This document shows positions 1 through 5,730 of a stretch of 7,068 bases of DNA, piece by piece. This DNA is from Actinomycetota bacterium (GTDB lineage: Bacteria; Acidobacteriota; Blastocatellia; Chloracidobacteriales; Chloracidobacteriaceae), in NCBI GenBank assembly GCA_013298335.1, contig JAAFHI010000165.1, positions 1 to 7,068 of the forward strand, read 5' to 3'. Numbering within the stretch: position 1 is the first letter of the stretch; each line of letters opens with the position of its first letter. The notes beneath the pieces were generated by a model. That model was not told the origin of the DNA. It searched no databases and saw only the letters and a list, made by a program, of their open reading frames with translations. Made by a program: the position numbers and the translations under genes.

Positions 1-22
1 ACGGTTGGTTTGATTCCGGAAA

Positions 23-201
23 GGCGCGGATGCGCCGGCAGAGAATAGCCGCGCCCGTGAGGGCGTGGTCTATTCGGCAACCACGCTCGGAGCGCCGACG
101 GCGCGGCACAGAAAGACGAATGTGCTGCCGCGTTGCGGCTCTCGATTGTTTTCGACGTGTACCCCACCCTTCCGGGTGGGGCTATTCGGCGCATTCGCGC
201 C
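23..201. repeat. Cluster of six short GC-rich hairpins (REP-like)
   Basis: Six palindromes lie within 180 bases: 23-36 (GGCGC/GCGCC), 43-75 (14 paired bases with one bulge, loop GTGA), 92-104 (GCGCC-GAC-GGCGC), 127-139 (GCCGC-GTT-GCGGC), 162-181 (CCCCACCC-TTCC-GGGTGGGG) and 188-201 (GGCGC-ATTC-GCGCC). The 43-75 and 162-181 hairpins are both followed by the identical nonamer CTATTCGGC (70-78 and 182-190). The stems differ in sequence but keep pairing, which favours a conserved structure over simple duplication. This resembles REP-type repetitive extragenic palindromes, which are often spread by RAYT (Y1-family) transposases; no such transposase is in the window. No open frame here looks like a real protein. 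Confidence 0.6.
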
Positions 202-380
202 TGATCGGTCTCTTCAAATTGGTCGTCGGCAGGTTTTTCGGGAGAAAACGGGGCGATTCGGGCCGTTCCGATCTCCGGAACTTTGAAGATTCATTCATCG
301 TACGCGCGCGATCCTTAATACATGTGGTTTTTGCGCGGTCGTTGGCGTGGCGCGAAAAGAAGAAATCACCCGGAGGAGAT
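202..380. other. Non-coding stretch with no recognised element
   Basis: This is the DNA downstream of the stop codon of the minus-strand secreted-protein gene. I see no convincing gene, RNA gene or strong intrinsic terminator. There are only T/A-rich runs around 231-246 and 341-365. The overlapping open frames on both strands have no recognisable domain. Confidence 0.4.
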
Positions 381-1337
381 TCATATTTCCATACCCGCCA
401 AAACCTTGATGAGTGCTTCTTCGCCAAATCGGAATCGCAACTCCAGGCCAGCCGATTCCAGTGTGATCCCTTTCAGGAAAATCTGCGCTTCCGCGCGGTC
501 GCTCTCATCGGCGGTTTCCCCGTTTGTCTTCGCCAAAGCTTCAAGAAGCCCCTGCGTGTACTTCTGATAAACCTCGGTTACCGCTTCGGAAGAATCCATC
601 CGGAACAATCCGTGGGCGATCAATTCCTCGTTTTCCAGGCCGACACCGAAAAACACGCGGCCCAGCCGAGCGTCATCCGTGTCCTCCAGGTTTCGAAAAT
701 CGAAGTAGCCCCGTAGAAATCCGGTGGTGTTATTCAAAGTGTCGATCAATTCCGAATTTCCGGATTCGGATTGACTGGATGGTCCGTTCCTCAGGATGCT
801 CGCGACCGTTTCAATCTGACCAATCACCACGATTCGCTCTGAAATTTGGGCGATGACGATTCGTCCGGCGTCCCCCGGTTCAAGAACGGACACTGGAGGA
901 ACTCCCGAAATGGCGCGACTTCCTTCCAGAAACATCACTTTCGCTTCCGTCTTCGCACCCTCTGTCGCATCGAAATGAACCACGGTCACGCGCTCAATTT
1001 CTTCCGGTTTCCATCCGAAATTCGAAATGACCGGCCTGGCGAACTCAGCGGTATAGGCGGCAATGCTCTCGCGGAAAAATGCCCGGTTTCGAGCCCGTTC
1101 ATCCATCACCGCCGGGTCGGGAACCTGCGTGGAGGAATTATCGGGAGTATCGGGAAACGTTTTTCGCCACTCTCCAAGATTGAAAATGGCGAAGAACCGG
1201 GCGGGAGGAAGACGTTTGACGGCCTCCGCGATTTCGCCCGGAATCGGTTCGGCTTCCGGACCGGAAATTTGGGCGTGAGCGACGCAACCCAGCGTCAGAA
1301 AAAGCAGGAGCAGCGAACCAAGGCGAAGCGTTTTCAT
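381..1337 (-). CDS. Secreted protein of unknown function (318 aa)
   Basis: I do not recognise a family. The N-terminus is a classical Sec signal peptide: MKTLR, a Leu-rich core (residues 6-17), then a VAHA-Q site that fits signal peptidase I cleavage after residue 22. Cys18 sits in TLGC, a poor lipobox, so a lipoprotein is less likely. The mature part is acidic, soluble-looking and lacks further membrane segments. It opens with a LPPARFFAIFNLGEWRKT stretch and ends with an alternating hydrophobic LELRFRF segment. It probably acts outside the cytoplasm. The ATG at 1337 is chosen because GGAGG lies 8 bases upstream. The longer in-frame start at 1415 would lie inside the terminator hairpin of the preceding gene. 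That terminator suggests separate transcription. The reading frame is well supported, but the function is not known. Confidence 0.8.
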   Translation of the reverse strand: MKTLRLGSLLLLFLTLGCVAHAQISGPEAEPIPGEIAEAVKRLPPARFFAIFNLGEWRKTFPDTPDNSSTQVPDPAVMDERARNRAFFRESIAAYTAEFARPVISNFGWKPEEIERVTVVHFDATEGAKTEAKVMFLEGSRAISGVPPVSVLEPGDAGRIVIAQISERIVVIGQIETVASILRNGPSSQSESGNSELIDTLNNTTGFLRGYFDFRNLEDTDDARLGRVFFGVGLENEELIAHGLFRMDSSEAVTEVYQKYTQGLLEALAKTNGETADESDRAEAQIFLKGITLESAGLELRFRFGEEALIKVLAGMEI

Positions 1338-1347
1338 CGGGAGAGCC

Positions 1348-1352
1348 TCCGG
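1348..1352 (-). promoter_or_regulatory. Shine-Dalgarno GGAGG of the secreted-protein gene
   Basis: GGAGG on the minus strand, about 8 bases before the ATG at 1337. It decides between this start and the in-frame alternative 26 codons upstream. Confidence 0.8.
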
Positions 1353-1399
1353 CGTGTTTTTCGGATACTCCCTTTGAATCATTTCCCGGACGGCAAATG

Positions 1400-1436
1400 A
1401 AAAAGCGTGTGACACTTTCTTCGAGTGTCACACGCT
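1400..1436 (-). terminator. Intrinsic terminator after the STAS gene
   Basis: A perfect 13-bp stem pairs 1404-1416 with 1424-1436 around a 7-base loop. Read on the minus strand, it is followed directly by five T residues (1404-1400). It sits 30 bases past the stop codon of the STAS gene and so ends that transcript. It also separates the upstream genes from the secreted-protein gene. There is no equally good T-tract on the plus strand. Confidence 0.9.
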
Positions 1437-1466
1437 CTGGGCCAGTACGGCGGGAAGCAGGAAGGG

Positions 1467-1835
1467 TCAGGACGCGGCTTCGATTTCGGCGGTGAAGGCG
1501 TCGATGGCGTCGTCCTCGGAGTCGAAAATCTTGAAGAGGCGGTTGACGCTGGTGATGCGGAACAGGTCCTTCACCTTTTTGGGAATGTCGCAGAGGGCGA
1601 AGCCGATATTGGCCTGCGGCAGGCGTTGCTGCGCGCCGACCAGTTCGCCGATGCCGGAGCTGTCCATCATGGTGATCTGGCCGCAGTTGACGATGATATG
1701 GGTTCCACCGGCCTGAATTTCCCGGTCGAGCGCGGCCCGGAATTCCCGGCAGTTCGCCCCGATGGTCAGCTTGCCGACGAGTTCGACGATGCGAATCCTG
1801 TCGTGGTCATGGGTTTTGATGAAGAACGTGCTCAC
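1467..1835 (-). CDS. STAS-domain anti-sigma factor antagonist, SpoIIAA-like (122 aa)
   Basis: The single STAS domain covers almost the whole protein. Features shared with Bacillus SpoIIAA include the N-terminal strand leading to VELVGKLT (17-24) and the switch motif MDSSGIG (57-63). By alignment with SpoIIAA Ser58, Ser59 should be the phosphorylated residue. The later segment IPKKVKDLFRITSVNRLFKIF matches SpoIIAA's ISPAVKRLF and LFKII. In this family the unphosphorylated form binds an HPK-like anti-sigma kinase and frees its target sigma factor; phosphorylation by that kinase switches it off. The start is GTG at 1835 with GGAGG 8 bases upstream. The gene lies 73 bases after the glycerate kinase stop on the same strand and ends at a strong terminator. 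No kinase, phosphatase or sigma gene is present here, so its partners must lie elsewhere. The family call is firm; the pathway controlled is unknown. Confidence 0.93.
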   Translation of the reverse strand: MSTFFIKTHDHDRIRIVELVGKLTIGANCREFRAALDREIQAGGTHIIVNCGQITMMDSSGIGELVGAQQRLPQANIGFALCDIPKKVKDLFRITSVNRLFKIFDSEDDAIDAFTAEIEAAS

Positions 1836-1843
1836 CGTGCCTG

Positions 1844-1848
1844 CCTCC
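1844..1848 (-). promoter_or_regulatory. Shine-Dalgarno GGAGG of the STAS gene
   Basis: GGAGG on the minus strand, 8 bases before a GTG codon at 1835. It supports GTG as the real start. Confidence 0.8.
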
Positions 1849-1908
1849 GTAACGATTTCAGTTGGAACCCTTTGGAAGTCGCAGTCTTAGGGGAAAACGG
1901 GAGCGGGG

Positions 1909-3027
1909 TCAAGCATGCCGCCGGAGATACCCGGCAACCGCCGCCGCGAGCGCGGCTGAGGCGCGGTTCGGAGGGTGTGGCGGCACGGCGTACGCTGCGG
2001 AAAATCCGGCTTCGGCAACCTGGGTTTCGGAAAGCGCGATGCGTCCGGCGAAGGCAATGACGCGCGCCGCGCAAGCGGTGCGCGCCACGGCGACGGGACC
2101 TTTCCCGGCGAGCGACTGGGCGTCAAGCGCGCCTTCGCCGGTGATGACGAGGTCGGCGCGGGCCAGCGCGTCGCGAAAGGCGTTGGAACTGAGAACCAGT
2201 TCCGCGCCGGAGACGAAGTTTGCGTCGAACAGGCACGCAAGTGCCCATCCCGCGCCGCCCGCCGCGCCCGCGCCGGGCAGATCGCGGCAGCGGCGTCCAG
2301 TGGCGACTTCGAGTCGGTCGGCGAGTTTCATCAGATTCGCTTCAAGAACCGGGATGTCTTCGGGTTTTGCGCCCTTTTGCGGTCCGAACACCGCCGCCGC
2401 GCCGCGCGGGCCGAGGAGCGGGTTGTCCACGTCGCAGGCGAGGAGAACTTTTCCGCCGTTTTTCGAAAATTCCGTGGCGAACGGATGGAGATCGCTCACA
2501 TCCACCTTTTCCAGACGATTCAACTCAGGATTGCCGGGCGGAAGTTCAGTGCCGCCCGAATCGAGCAGCCGGACGCCGAGCGCCTGAAGGATTCCCGCGC
2601 CGCCGTCCACCGTGGCCGTGTCGCCGAGACCGACGACGATCCGTTCCGGACAGGCCCGGAGCGCGCCGAGAAGGACCTTTCCCGTCCCGAAACTCGATAG
2701 AAACAACGGGTTGCGCCCGGATTCCGGGACGAGCCGCAACCCGGAACTTCGGGCCATTTCGACGATGGCGGTTTTCCTCTCGGCGAGCGTGCCCCAGACC
2801 GCCGAAATCCTGGTTCCGTGGGGCGCGACGGTCCGGATGCGGTGGCGCGTTCCGCCTTCGGTGGCGAGCATCGCGTCGAGAAAGCCGCCGCCGCCGTCCG
2901 ACATGGGGAAAACCGTGATTTCGGCGTCTTTCAACACCCGCCGGACGCCGCTTTCGATGGCCCGCGCCGCCTGAAGCGCGGAGAGCGTGCCCTTGAAGGC
3001 GTTGGGAGCGACCAGGATGGAAGGCAT
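1909..3027 (-). CDS. Glycerate kinase, type I (GarK/GlxK family, 372 aa)
   Basis: This enzyme transfers phosphate from ATP to D-glycerate. The GarK/GlxK family usually makes 2-phosphoglycerate, which enters lower glycolysis; it is cytosolic. Family landmarks run in order: VAPNAFKGTLSA near the N-terminus, PMSDGGGGF (41-49), FGTGKVLLGAL (113-123), GDTATVDGGAG (135-145), CDVDNPLLGPRGAAAVFGPQKG (198-219), a Gly/Ala-rich PGAGAAGGAG (251-260), and ITGEGALDAQSLAGK (295-309). The length is normal for the family and no key motif is missing. I chose the ATG at 3027; an in-frame TTG sits one codon upstream. There is no Shine-Dalgarno: the bases before the start are an array of 7-bp ATTGAGA-type repeats. 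The gene follows ispD by 274 bases and precedes the STAS gene by 73. Whether the product is the 2- or 3-phosphate cannot be read from sequence. Confidence 0.94.
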   Translation of the reverse strand: MPSILVAPNAFKGTLSALQAARAIESGVRRVLKDAEITVFPMSDGGGGFLDAMLATEGGTRHRIRTVAPHGTRISAVWGTLAERKTAIVEMARSSGLRLVPESGRNPLFLSSFGTGKVLLGALRACPERIVVGLGDTATVDGGAGILQALGVRLLDSGGTELPPGNPELNRLEKVDVSDLHPFATEFSKNGGKVLLACDVDNPLLGPRGAAAVFGPQKGAKPEDIPVLEANLMKLADRLEVATGRRCRDLPGAGAAGGAGWALACLFDANFVSGAELVLSSNAFRDALARADLVITGEGALDAQSLAGKGPVAVARTACAARVIAFAGRIALSETQVAEAGFSAAYAVPPHPPNRASAALAAAVAGYLRRHA

Positions 3028-3028
3028 C

Positions 3029-3053
3029 AATTGAGAATTGAGAATTAAGAGTT
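3029..3053. repeat. ATTGAGA-type heptad array A1, at the glycerate kinase start
   Basis: There are about three and a half 7-bp units (ATTGAGA, ATTGAGA, ATTAAGA, GTT). The array ends one base from the glycerate kinase ATG and replaces the usual ribosome-binding site. It is the inverted partner of array A2 (3297-3321), matching at 22 of 25 positions. Confidence 0.85.
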
Positions 3054-3101
3054 GTTCATCCTACGGGATTTGTGGCGTGAATTTGTGGAACTGGTTTTGA
3101 A

Positions 3102-3163
3102 ACCCGCGAGGCGGGTCTTCGCATATAGCCCCCGATGATGCGAGTCTTCGAGCGAATCGGGGG
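3102..3163. repeat. Two adjacent hairpins in the ispD-glycerate kinase spacer
   Basis: The first hairpin is ACCCGC-GAG-GCGGGT (3102-3116). The second pairs CCCCCGAT (3129-3136) with ATCGGGGG (3156-3163) and has a 19-base interior. Their style matches the hairpins at 23-201 and 6927-7055. Neither is followed by a good T-tract on the minus strand, so I do not call them terminators, although RNA processing or attenuation between ispD and glycerate kinase is possible. Confidence 0.5.
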
Positions 3164-3249
3164 AAACGGCGGCAAAAATTCATTCAAACAATTGAAATAA
3201 AGTGGCTTCCGCCCCCAATTCCCACTCAACAATCCGGCGAGATCAGGAC

Positions 3250-3264
3250 AATTGAGAATTTCTC
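3250..3264 (+). repeat. Single degenerate ATTGAGA-type unit
   Basis: AATTGAGAATT with short flanks resembles the core of arrays A1 and A2 and lies between them. It may be a remnant of the same repeat family or a chance match. Confidence 0.35.
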
Positions 3265-3296
3265 GGAAGACCGGAAAGGAGATTCCGGCAATTCTG

Positions 3297-3321
3297 AATT
3301 CTCAACTCTCAATTCTCAATT
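3297..3321. repeat. ATTGAGA-type heptad array A2, overlapping the ispD 3' end
   Basis: Read on the minus strand, the units are ATTGAGA, ATTGAGA, GTTGAGA, ATT. The array is inverted relative to A1. It lies inside ispD at its 3' end and supplies codons 224-228, part of 223, and the TGA stop (3302-3304). Confidence 0.85.
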
Positions 3322-3988
3322 CCCGAAAGAGGAATTCCGCCAGCGCGAGGTCGTCCGGGTGGGTGATTTTGATGTTGCGCAACGGGCCGGGGACGATCCT
3401 GACCGGGATGCCCATCCGTTCGACGAGCATGGCGTCGTCGGTGGCGCGGAAATCCTCGGCGACGGCGCGTGCGTGGGCTTCGCGGAGCAGGGCGGCCTCG
3501 AACGCCTGCGGGGTCTGTACGGCGTAGAGCGTCGCGCGCGGCGGGGTTTCGAACGCCAGCCCGTCGCGGACGACCTTGATCGTGTCGGTCGCGGGAAAAC
3601 CGACCACCGCCGCCCGGTCGGCGCGGGCCGCTTTGAGGGTCTCGGAAACGAGTTCGGGGGAAATGAAGGGTCGGACCGCGTCGTGAACCGCGACGTATTC
3701 CGCTTCCGGCGCGGCGGCGAGCGCCAGCCGGACCGAATCCTGCCGTTCCGCGCCGCCGGTGACCGACGTACAGCGGTCGGCGAGTTCGAATTCGACCAGC
3801 AGACGGTCAAAATCGGCGCGGGCGATTTCCGGAACGGCCACGACGACGCGGGCCACGTCCGGGCAGCCCGCGAGGTGCCGCAGTGTCCGGACGATGATCG
3901 GGACACCGGCGAGTTCGAGGAGTTGTTTCGGCTTTCCCGCGCCGAAGCGCGTCCCGATGCCGCCGGCGGGAACGAGAGCGATGTTCAT
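3302..3988 (-). CDS. ispD: 2-C-methyl-D-erythritol 4-phosphate cytidylyltransferase (IspD, 228 aa)
   Basis: IspD joins MEP to CTP, giving CDP-methylerythritol and pyrophosphate, the third step of the MEP isoprenoid pathway in the cytosol. The signature runs in order: the nucleotide loop VPAGGIGTRFGAGKPKQLL (6-24) with Arg14 and Lys21 in the positions of the catalytic Arg and Lys; GGAERQDSV (78-86); VHDAVRPF (101-108), where most relatives have DAARP; DTIK (135-138); QTPQAF (158-163); TDDAMLVE (183-190); and RNIKITHPDDL (204-214). Length is normal. The start is ATG at 3988 with no Shine-Dalgarno; a GAATGCG-type heptad array begins 5 bases upstream. The last six residues (ELRIES) and the stop are encoded by a different heptad array, so the C-terminal tail appears repeat-derived and lies beyond the conserved domain. 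It follows the yacL-like gene, the same order as in Bacillus. No ispF is present. Confidence 0.96.
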   Translation of the reverse strand: MNIALVPAGGIGTRFGAGKPKQLLELAGVPIIVRTLRHLAGCPDVARVVVAVPEIARADFDRLLVEFELADRCTSVTGGAERQDSVRLALAAAPEAEYVAVHDAVRPFISPELVSETLKAARADRAAVVGFPATDTIKVVRDGLAFETPPRATLYAVQTPQAFEAALLREAHARAVAEDFRATDDAMLVERMGIPVRIVPGPLRNIKITHPDDLALAEFLFRELRIES

Positions 3989-3993
3989 AAAAA

Positions 3994-4028
3994 GAATGAG
4001 GAATGCGGAATATCGAATGCGGAATAAA
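3994..4028. repeat. GAATGCG-type heptad array B1, at the ispD start
   Basis: Five consecutive 7-bp units: GAATGAG, GAATGCG, GAATATC, GAATGCG, GAATAAA. Bases 3994-4025 match the reverse complement of 4100-4131 at 31 of 32 positions. The array starts 5 bases from the ispD ATG. Confidence 0.9.
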
Positions 4029-4096
4029 GAAGATCGGAGCGGTGAATAATCGGTGTGCCCAATTCAAAAACGGATTTGGCGAATTGGCGCAAATCC

Positions 4097-4131
4097 ATGA
4101 TTCCGCATTCGATATTCCGCATTCCGCATTC
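4097..4131. repeat. GAATGCG-type heptad array B2, at the yacL-like gene stop
   Basis: Five 7-bp units in inverted orientation (ATGATTC, CGCATTC, GATATTC, CGCATTC, CGCATTC). It ends 4 bases from the TAA stop at 4136-4138. With B1 it brackets the spacer between the YacL-like gene and ispD, and a transcript could fold into a 32-bp hairpin around a 74-base loop. Confidence 0.9.
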
Positions 4132-4135
4132 GCTT

Positions 4136-5308
4136 TTACTCGGTGCGCGTCGTCGGAGCGATGGGGCGGGGTGCGTTGAGCCGTTCGGGGCGCTCGGAGC
4201 GGTCCATTCGGTCAACCCGTTCCGGGCGTTCCGAACGATCCATCCGGTCAACCCGCTCGGGACGCTCGGAGCGATCCATGCCGCCGCCGTTGTTCTTCTG
4301 GCCGCCGACTTCTTCGAGGAACTTCCCGAAGATCATCTTTCCGGCGGTGGTCTGAAGGACGCTCGTGACGTTGATGTCCACCGTCCGACCGATGCAGCGG
4401 CGGGCGTTGTCCACGACGACCATCGTGCCGTCGTCGAGGTAGGCGACGCCCTGATTGTATTCCTTGCCTTCTTTCAGGATGAACACCCGCATCGTCTCGC
4501 CGGGCAGCACCACCGGACGCAGCGCGTTGGCCAGTTCATTGATGTTGAGTACCGTCACGCCCCGCAACTGCGCGACTTTATTGAGGTTGAAGTCGTTGGT
4601 GACGATCTTGGCGTCCATCTGCTTGGCGAGTTCGATGAGCTTCAGATCCACTTCGCGGACTTCGGGGAAATCCACGTCGGTAATCGTGATGTCGAGCGCC
4701 TGGTTCTTCTGGATGCGCTGGAGGATGTCGAGGCCGCGGCGTCCGCGATTGCGTTTCATCGAATCGGCGCTGTCGGCGACCTGCTGCAACTCGCGCAGCA
4801 CGAACTGCGGAATCACGAGGCGTCCGCCGAGAAAACCGGTTTCGGCGACGTCGGCGACGCGCCCGTCAATGATGACACTCGTGTCGAGGACGAGGTGGAG
4901 CGGACGGGCGGCGGCGGGGGAGGCGGCGGCGACGAGCATCGAGCCGAACAGTTCGCGGATGTCGCCCTTCGACGCGCCGACCATCAGGCCGATGTAGCCC
5001 ATTGAGACCGTCAGCGCGAGCGTGGCGTAGGATTTGATTTCACCGGACAACCCGGTGGAGGTCTGGGCGGCGATCAGGTATCCGACGAGGGCGGAAGCGA
5101 CGAGACCGCAGACCAGACCGAGCGCTCCGCCGAAAATGGATTTGAGGGGGAGCGTCCGGAGACGCATTTCGCACGCGAGGATGATGGCGCCGACAATGAG
5201 ACCGCAGATAATCGAACCGACGGCGGAGTCCGCCGGGCGCAACACCCACGCAATGCCGATCGAAAGCGCGACCAGAACAGCGCGGATAAGAATTAAATCA
5301 AGATTCAT
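4136..5308 (-). CDS. YacL-family membrane PIN-TRAM domain protein (390 aa)
   Basis: The N-terminal region has four membrane helices (about 3-23, 30-46, 58-80, 92-112). A cytoplasmic PIN nuclease-like domain follows (about 139-262), opening with LDTSVIIDGR and carrying the acidic set Asp142, Glu173, Asp221 and Asp239 (TND). Next is a TRAM nucleic-acid-binding domain (about 263-325; MRVFILKEGKEYNQGVAYL and MVVVDNARRCIG). PIN domains are usually metal-dependent RNases, and the acidic residues are intact, but the role of YacL proteins is poorly known. An unusual charged tail follows, with three near-copies of a 12-residue unit MDRSERPERVDR (344-378). The start is uncertain: ATG at 5308 fits the family, which begins with the first helix, and has GGAGG 14 bases upstream, a long spacing. 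In-frame ATGs at 5371 and 5410 would add a polar extension. It precedes ispD by 147 bases. Confidence 0.92.
   Translation of the reverse strand: MNLDLILIRAVLVALSIGIAWVLRPADSAVGSIICGLIVGAIILACEMRLRTLPLKSIFGGALGLVCGLVASALVGYLIAAQTSTGLSGEIKSYATLALTVSMGYIGLMVGASKGDIRELFGSMLVAAASPAAARPLHLVLDTSVIIDGRVADVAETGFLGGRLVIPQFVLRELQQVADSADSMKRNRGRRGLDILQRIQKNQALDITITDVDFPEVREVDLKLIELAKQMDAKIVTNDFNLNKVAQLRGVTVLNINELANALRPVVLPGETMRVFILKEGKEYNQGVAYLDDGTMVVVDNARRCIGRTVDINVTSVLQTTAGKMIFGKFLEEVGGQKNNGGGMDRSERPERVDRMDRSERPERVDRMDRSERPERLNAPRPIAPTTRTE
4175..4279 (-). repeat. 36-bp in-frame tandem repeat encoding the PIN-TRAM tail
   Basis: Units lie at 4279-4244, 4243-4208 and 4207-4175 (the last is partial). The first two encode an identical 12 residues but differ at seven third-codon positions, all synonymous. 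Over its first nine codons the third unit differs from the first only synonymously, and it then diverges (LN in place of VD). Confidence 0.9.
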
Positions 5309-5322
5309 GAGTTCAACGTCTT

Positions 5323-5327
5323 CCTCC
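5323..5327 (-). promoter_or_regulatory. Possible Shine-Dalgarno of the yacL-like gene
   Basis: GGAGG on the minus strand lies 14 bases before the ATG at 5308, longer than usual. It supports that start over the one at 5371, which has no such site. The ATG at 5410 is preceded directly by GGAAGG with no spacer. Confidence 0.45.
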
Positions 5328-5482
5328 AGAACGACTTCGCGGTGAGGGTTTCCACGAACGTTCCGCGTCATGGGGGCAAAATTATGATTCCGGTACTTTG
5401 AACGATTCATCCTTCCTGCCGCAAGGCGATTACGGGAATTGCCAAGCGCCCGCGCGGTGTGCGATGCTCGCCGTTTTTGAAA

Positions 5483-5552
5483 GGTGTCGGGTTTCGGGTG
5501 TCGGGTTTCAGGGAAGGTATCGGGTATCGGGTATCGGGTTTCAGGTCAATCC
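5483..5552. repeat. GGTGTCG-type heptad array C1
   Basis: The 7-bp units are GGTGTCG, GGTTTCG, GGTGTCG, GGTTTCA, a 5-base break (GGGAA), three GGTATCG, GGTTTCA and GGTCAAT. Bases 5480-5512 are a perfect 33-bp inverted match to 5668-5700, and 5535-5552 are a perfect 18-bp inverted match to 5661-5678. Confidence 0.9.
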
Positions 5553-5609
5553 AGCTTATTGACAAGCCATCTTCGATATCTTGGTTATTTTAAGGGTCGC
5601 ATTGAAAAA
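5551..5609. promoter_or_regulatory. AT-richer island between heptad arrays, possible divergent promoter
   Basis: This is the only non-repeat stretch inside the array cluster between two divergent genes. It holds a perfect -35-like TTGACA at 5559-5564 on the plus strand, without a convincing -10 box at normal spacing. On the minus strand TAAAAT (5592-5587) resembles a -10 box but lacks a good -35. It is the best place I see for the permease and yacL-like promoters, but the evidence is weak. Confidence 0.25.
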
Positions 5610-5639
5610 CCTGAAACCCGACACCCGACACCTGAAACC
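5610..5639. repeat. GGTGTCG-type heptad array C2 (inverted orientation)
   Basis: Four 7-bp units on the plus strand: CCTGAAA, CCCGACA, CCCGACA, CCTGAAA, then CC. These are the reverse complements of the units in C1. Confidence 0.85.
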
Positions 5640-5660
5640 TTTTCAAAGTTCCAAAAAGCC

Positions 5661-5730
5661 GGATTGACCTGAAACCCGACACCCGAAACCCGACACCTTT
5701 TCTAAAACCCGATACCTGAAACCTGACACC
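5661..5730. repeat. GGTGTCG-type heptad arrays C3 and C4, at the permease start
   Basis: After GGATTGA come CCTGAAA, CCCGACA, CCCGAAA, CCCGACA (5668-5695), a break (5696-5707), then CCCGATA, CCTGAAA, CCTGACA (5708-5728). The set is inverted relative to C1 and ends 4 bases from the permease ATG, where a ribosome-binding site would normally lie. Confidence 0.9.

Noticed and set aside
1338..1415. 26-codon N-terminal extension of the secreted protein
   Set aside because: The extra start lies inside the intrinsic terminator hairpin, and the extension would precede a clear signal peptide that has its own GGAGG.
3028..3030. TTG as the glycerate kinase start
   Set aside because: An ATG follows immediately, fits the family's N-terminus, and neither codon has a Shine-Dalgarno to favour the rarer one.
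3102..3116. Hairpin as the terminator of ispD
   Set aside because: The stem is only 6 bp and on the minus strand is followed by TTCAAAA, not a continuous T-tract.
3994..4131. Standard MITE or insertion-sequence remnant with target-site duplication
   Set aside because: No direct duplication flanks the inverted arms and no transposase fragment is seen, so I describe it only as a repeat-bounded spacer.
4055..5005. 316-residue plus-strand open frame opposite the PIN-TRAM gene
   Set aside because: It is antisense to a clearly recognised protein, has low-complexity composition and runs through a heptad array.
5381..5386. CATAAT as a minus-strand -10 box for the yacL-like gene
   Set aside because: No -35-like hexamer lies at 16-18 bases upstream; a six-base match alone is too weak, though it would agree with the start at 5308.
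5484..5672. 62-residue plus-strand open frame in the heptad region
   Set aside because: It is made largely of the repeat arrays, starts with GTG without a ribosome-binding site, and its peptide only mirrors the 7-bp repeat.
5483..5730. Repeat arrays as a CRISPR locus
   Set aside because: The units are 7 bp, directly abutting, degenerate and without spacers, and no cas gene is present.
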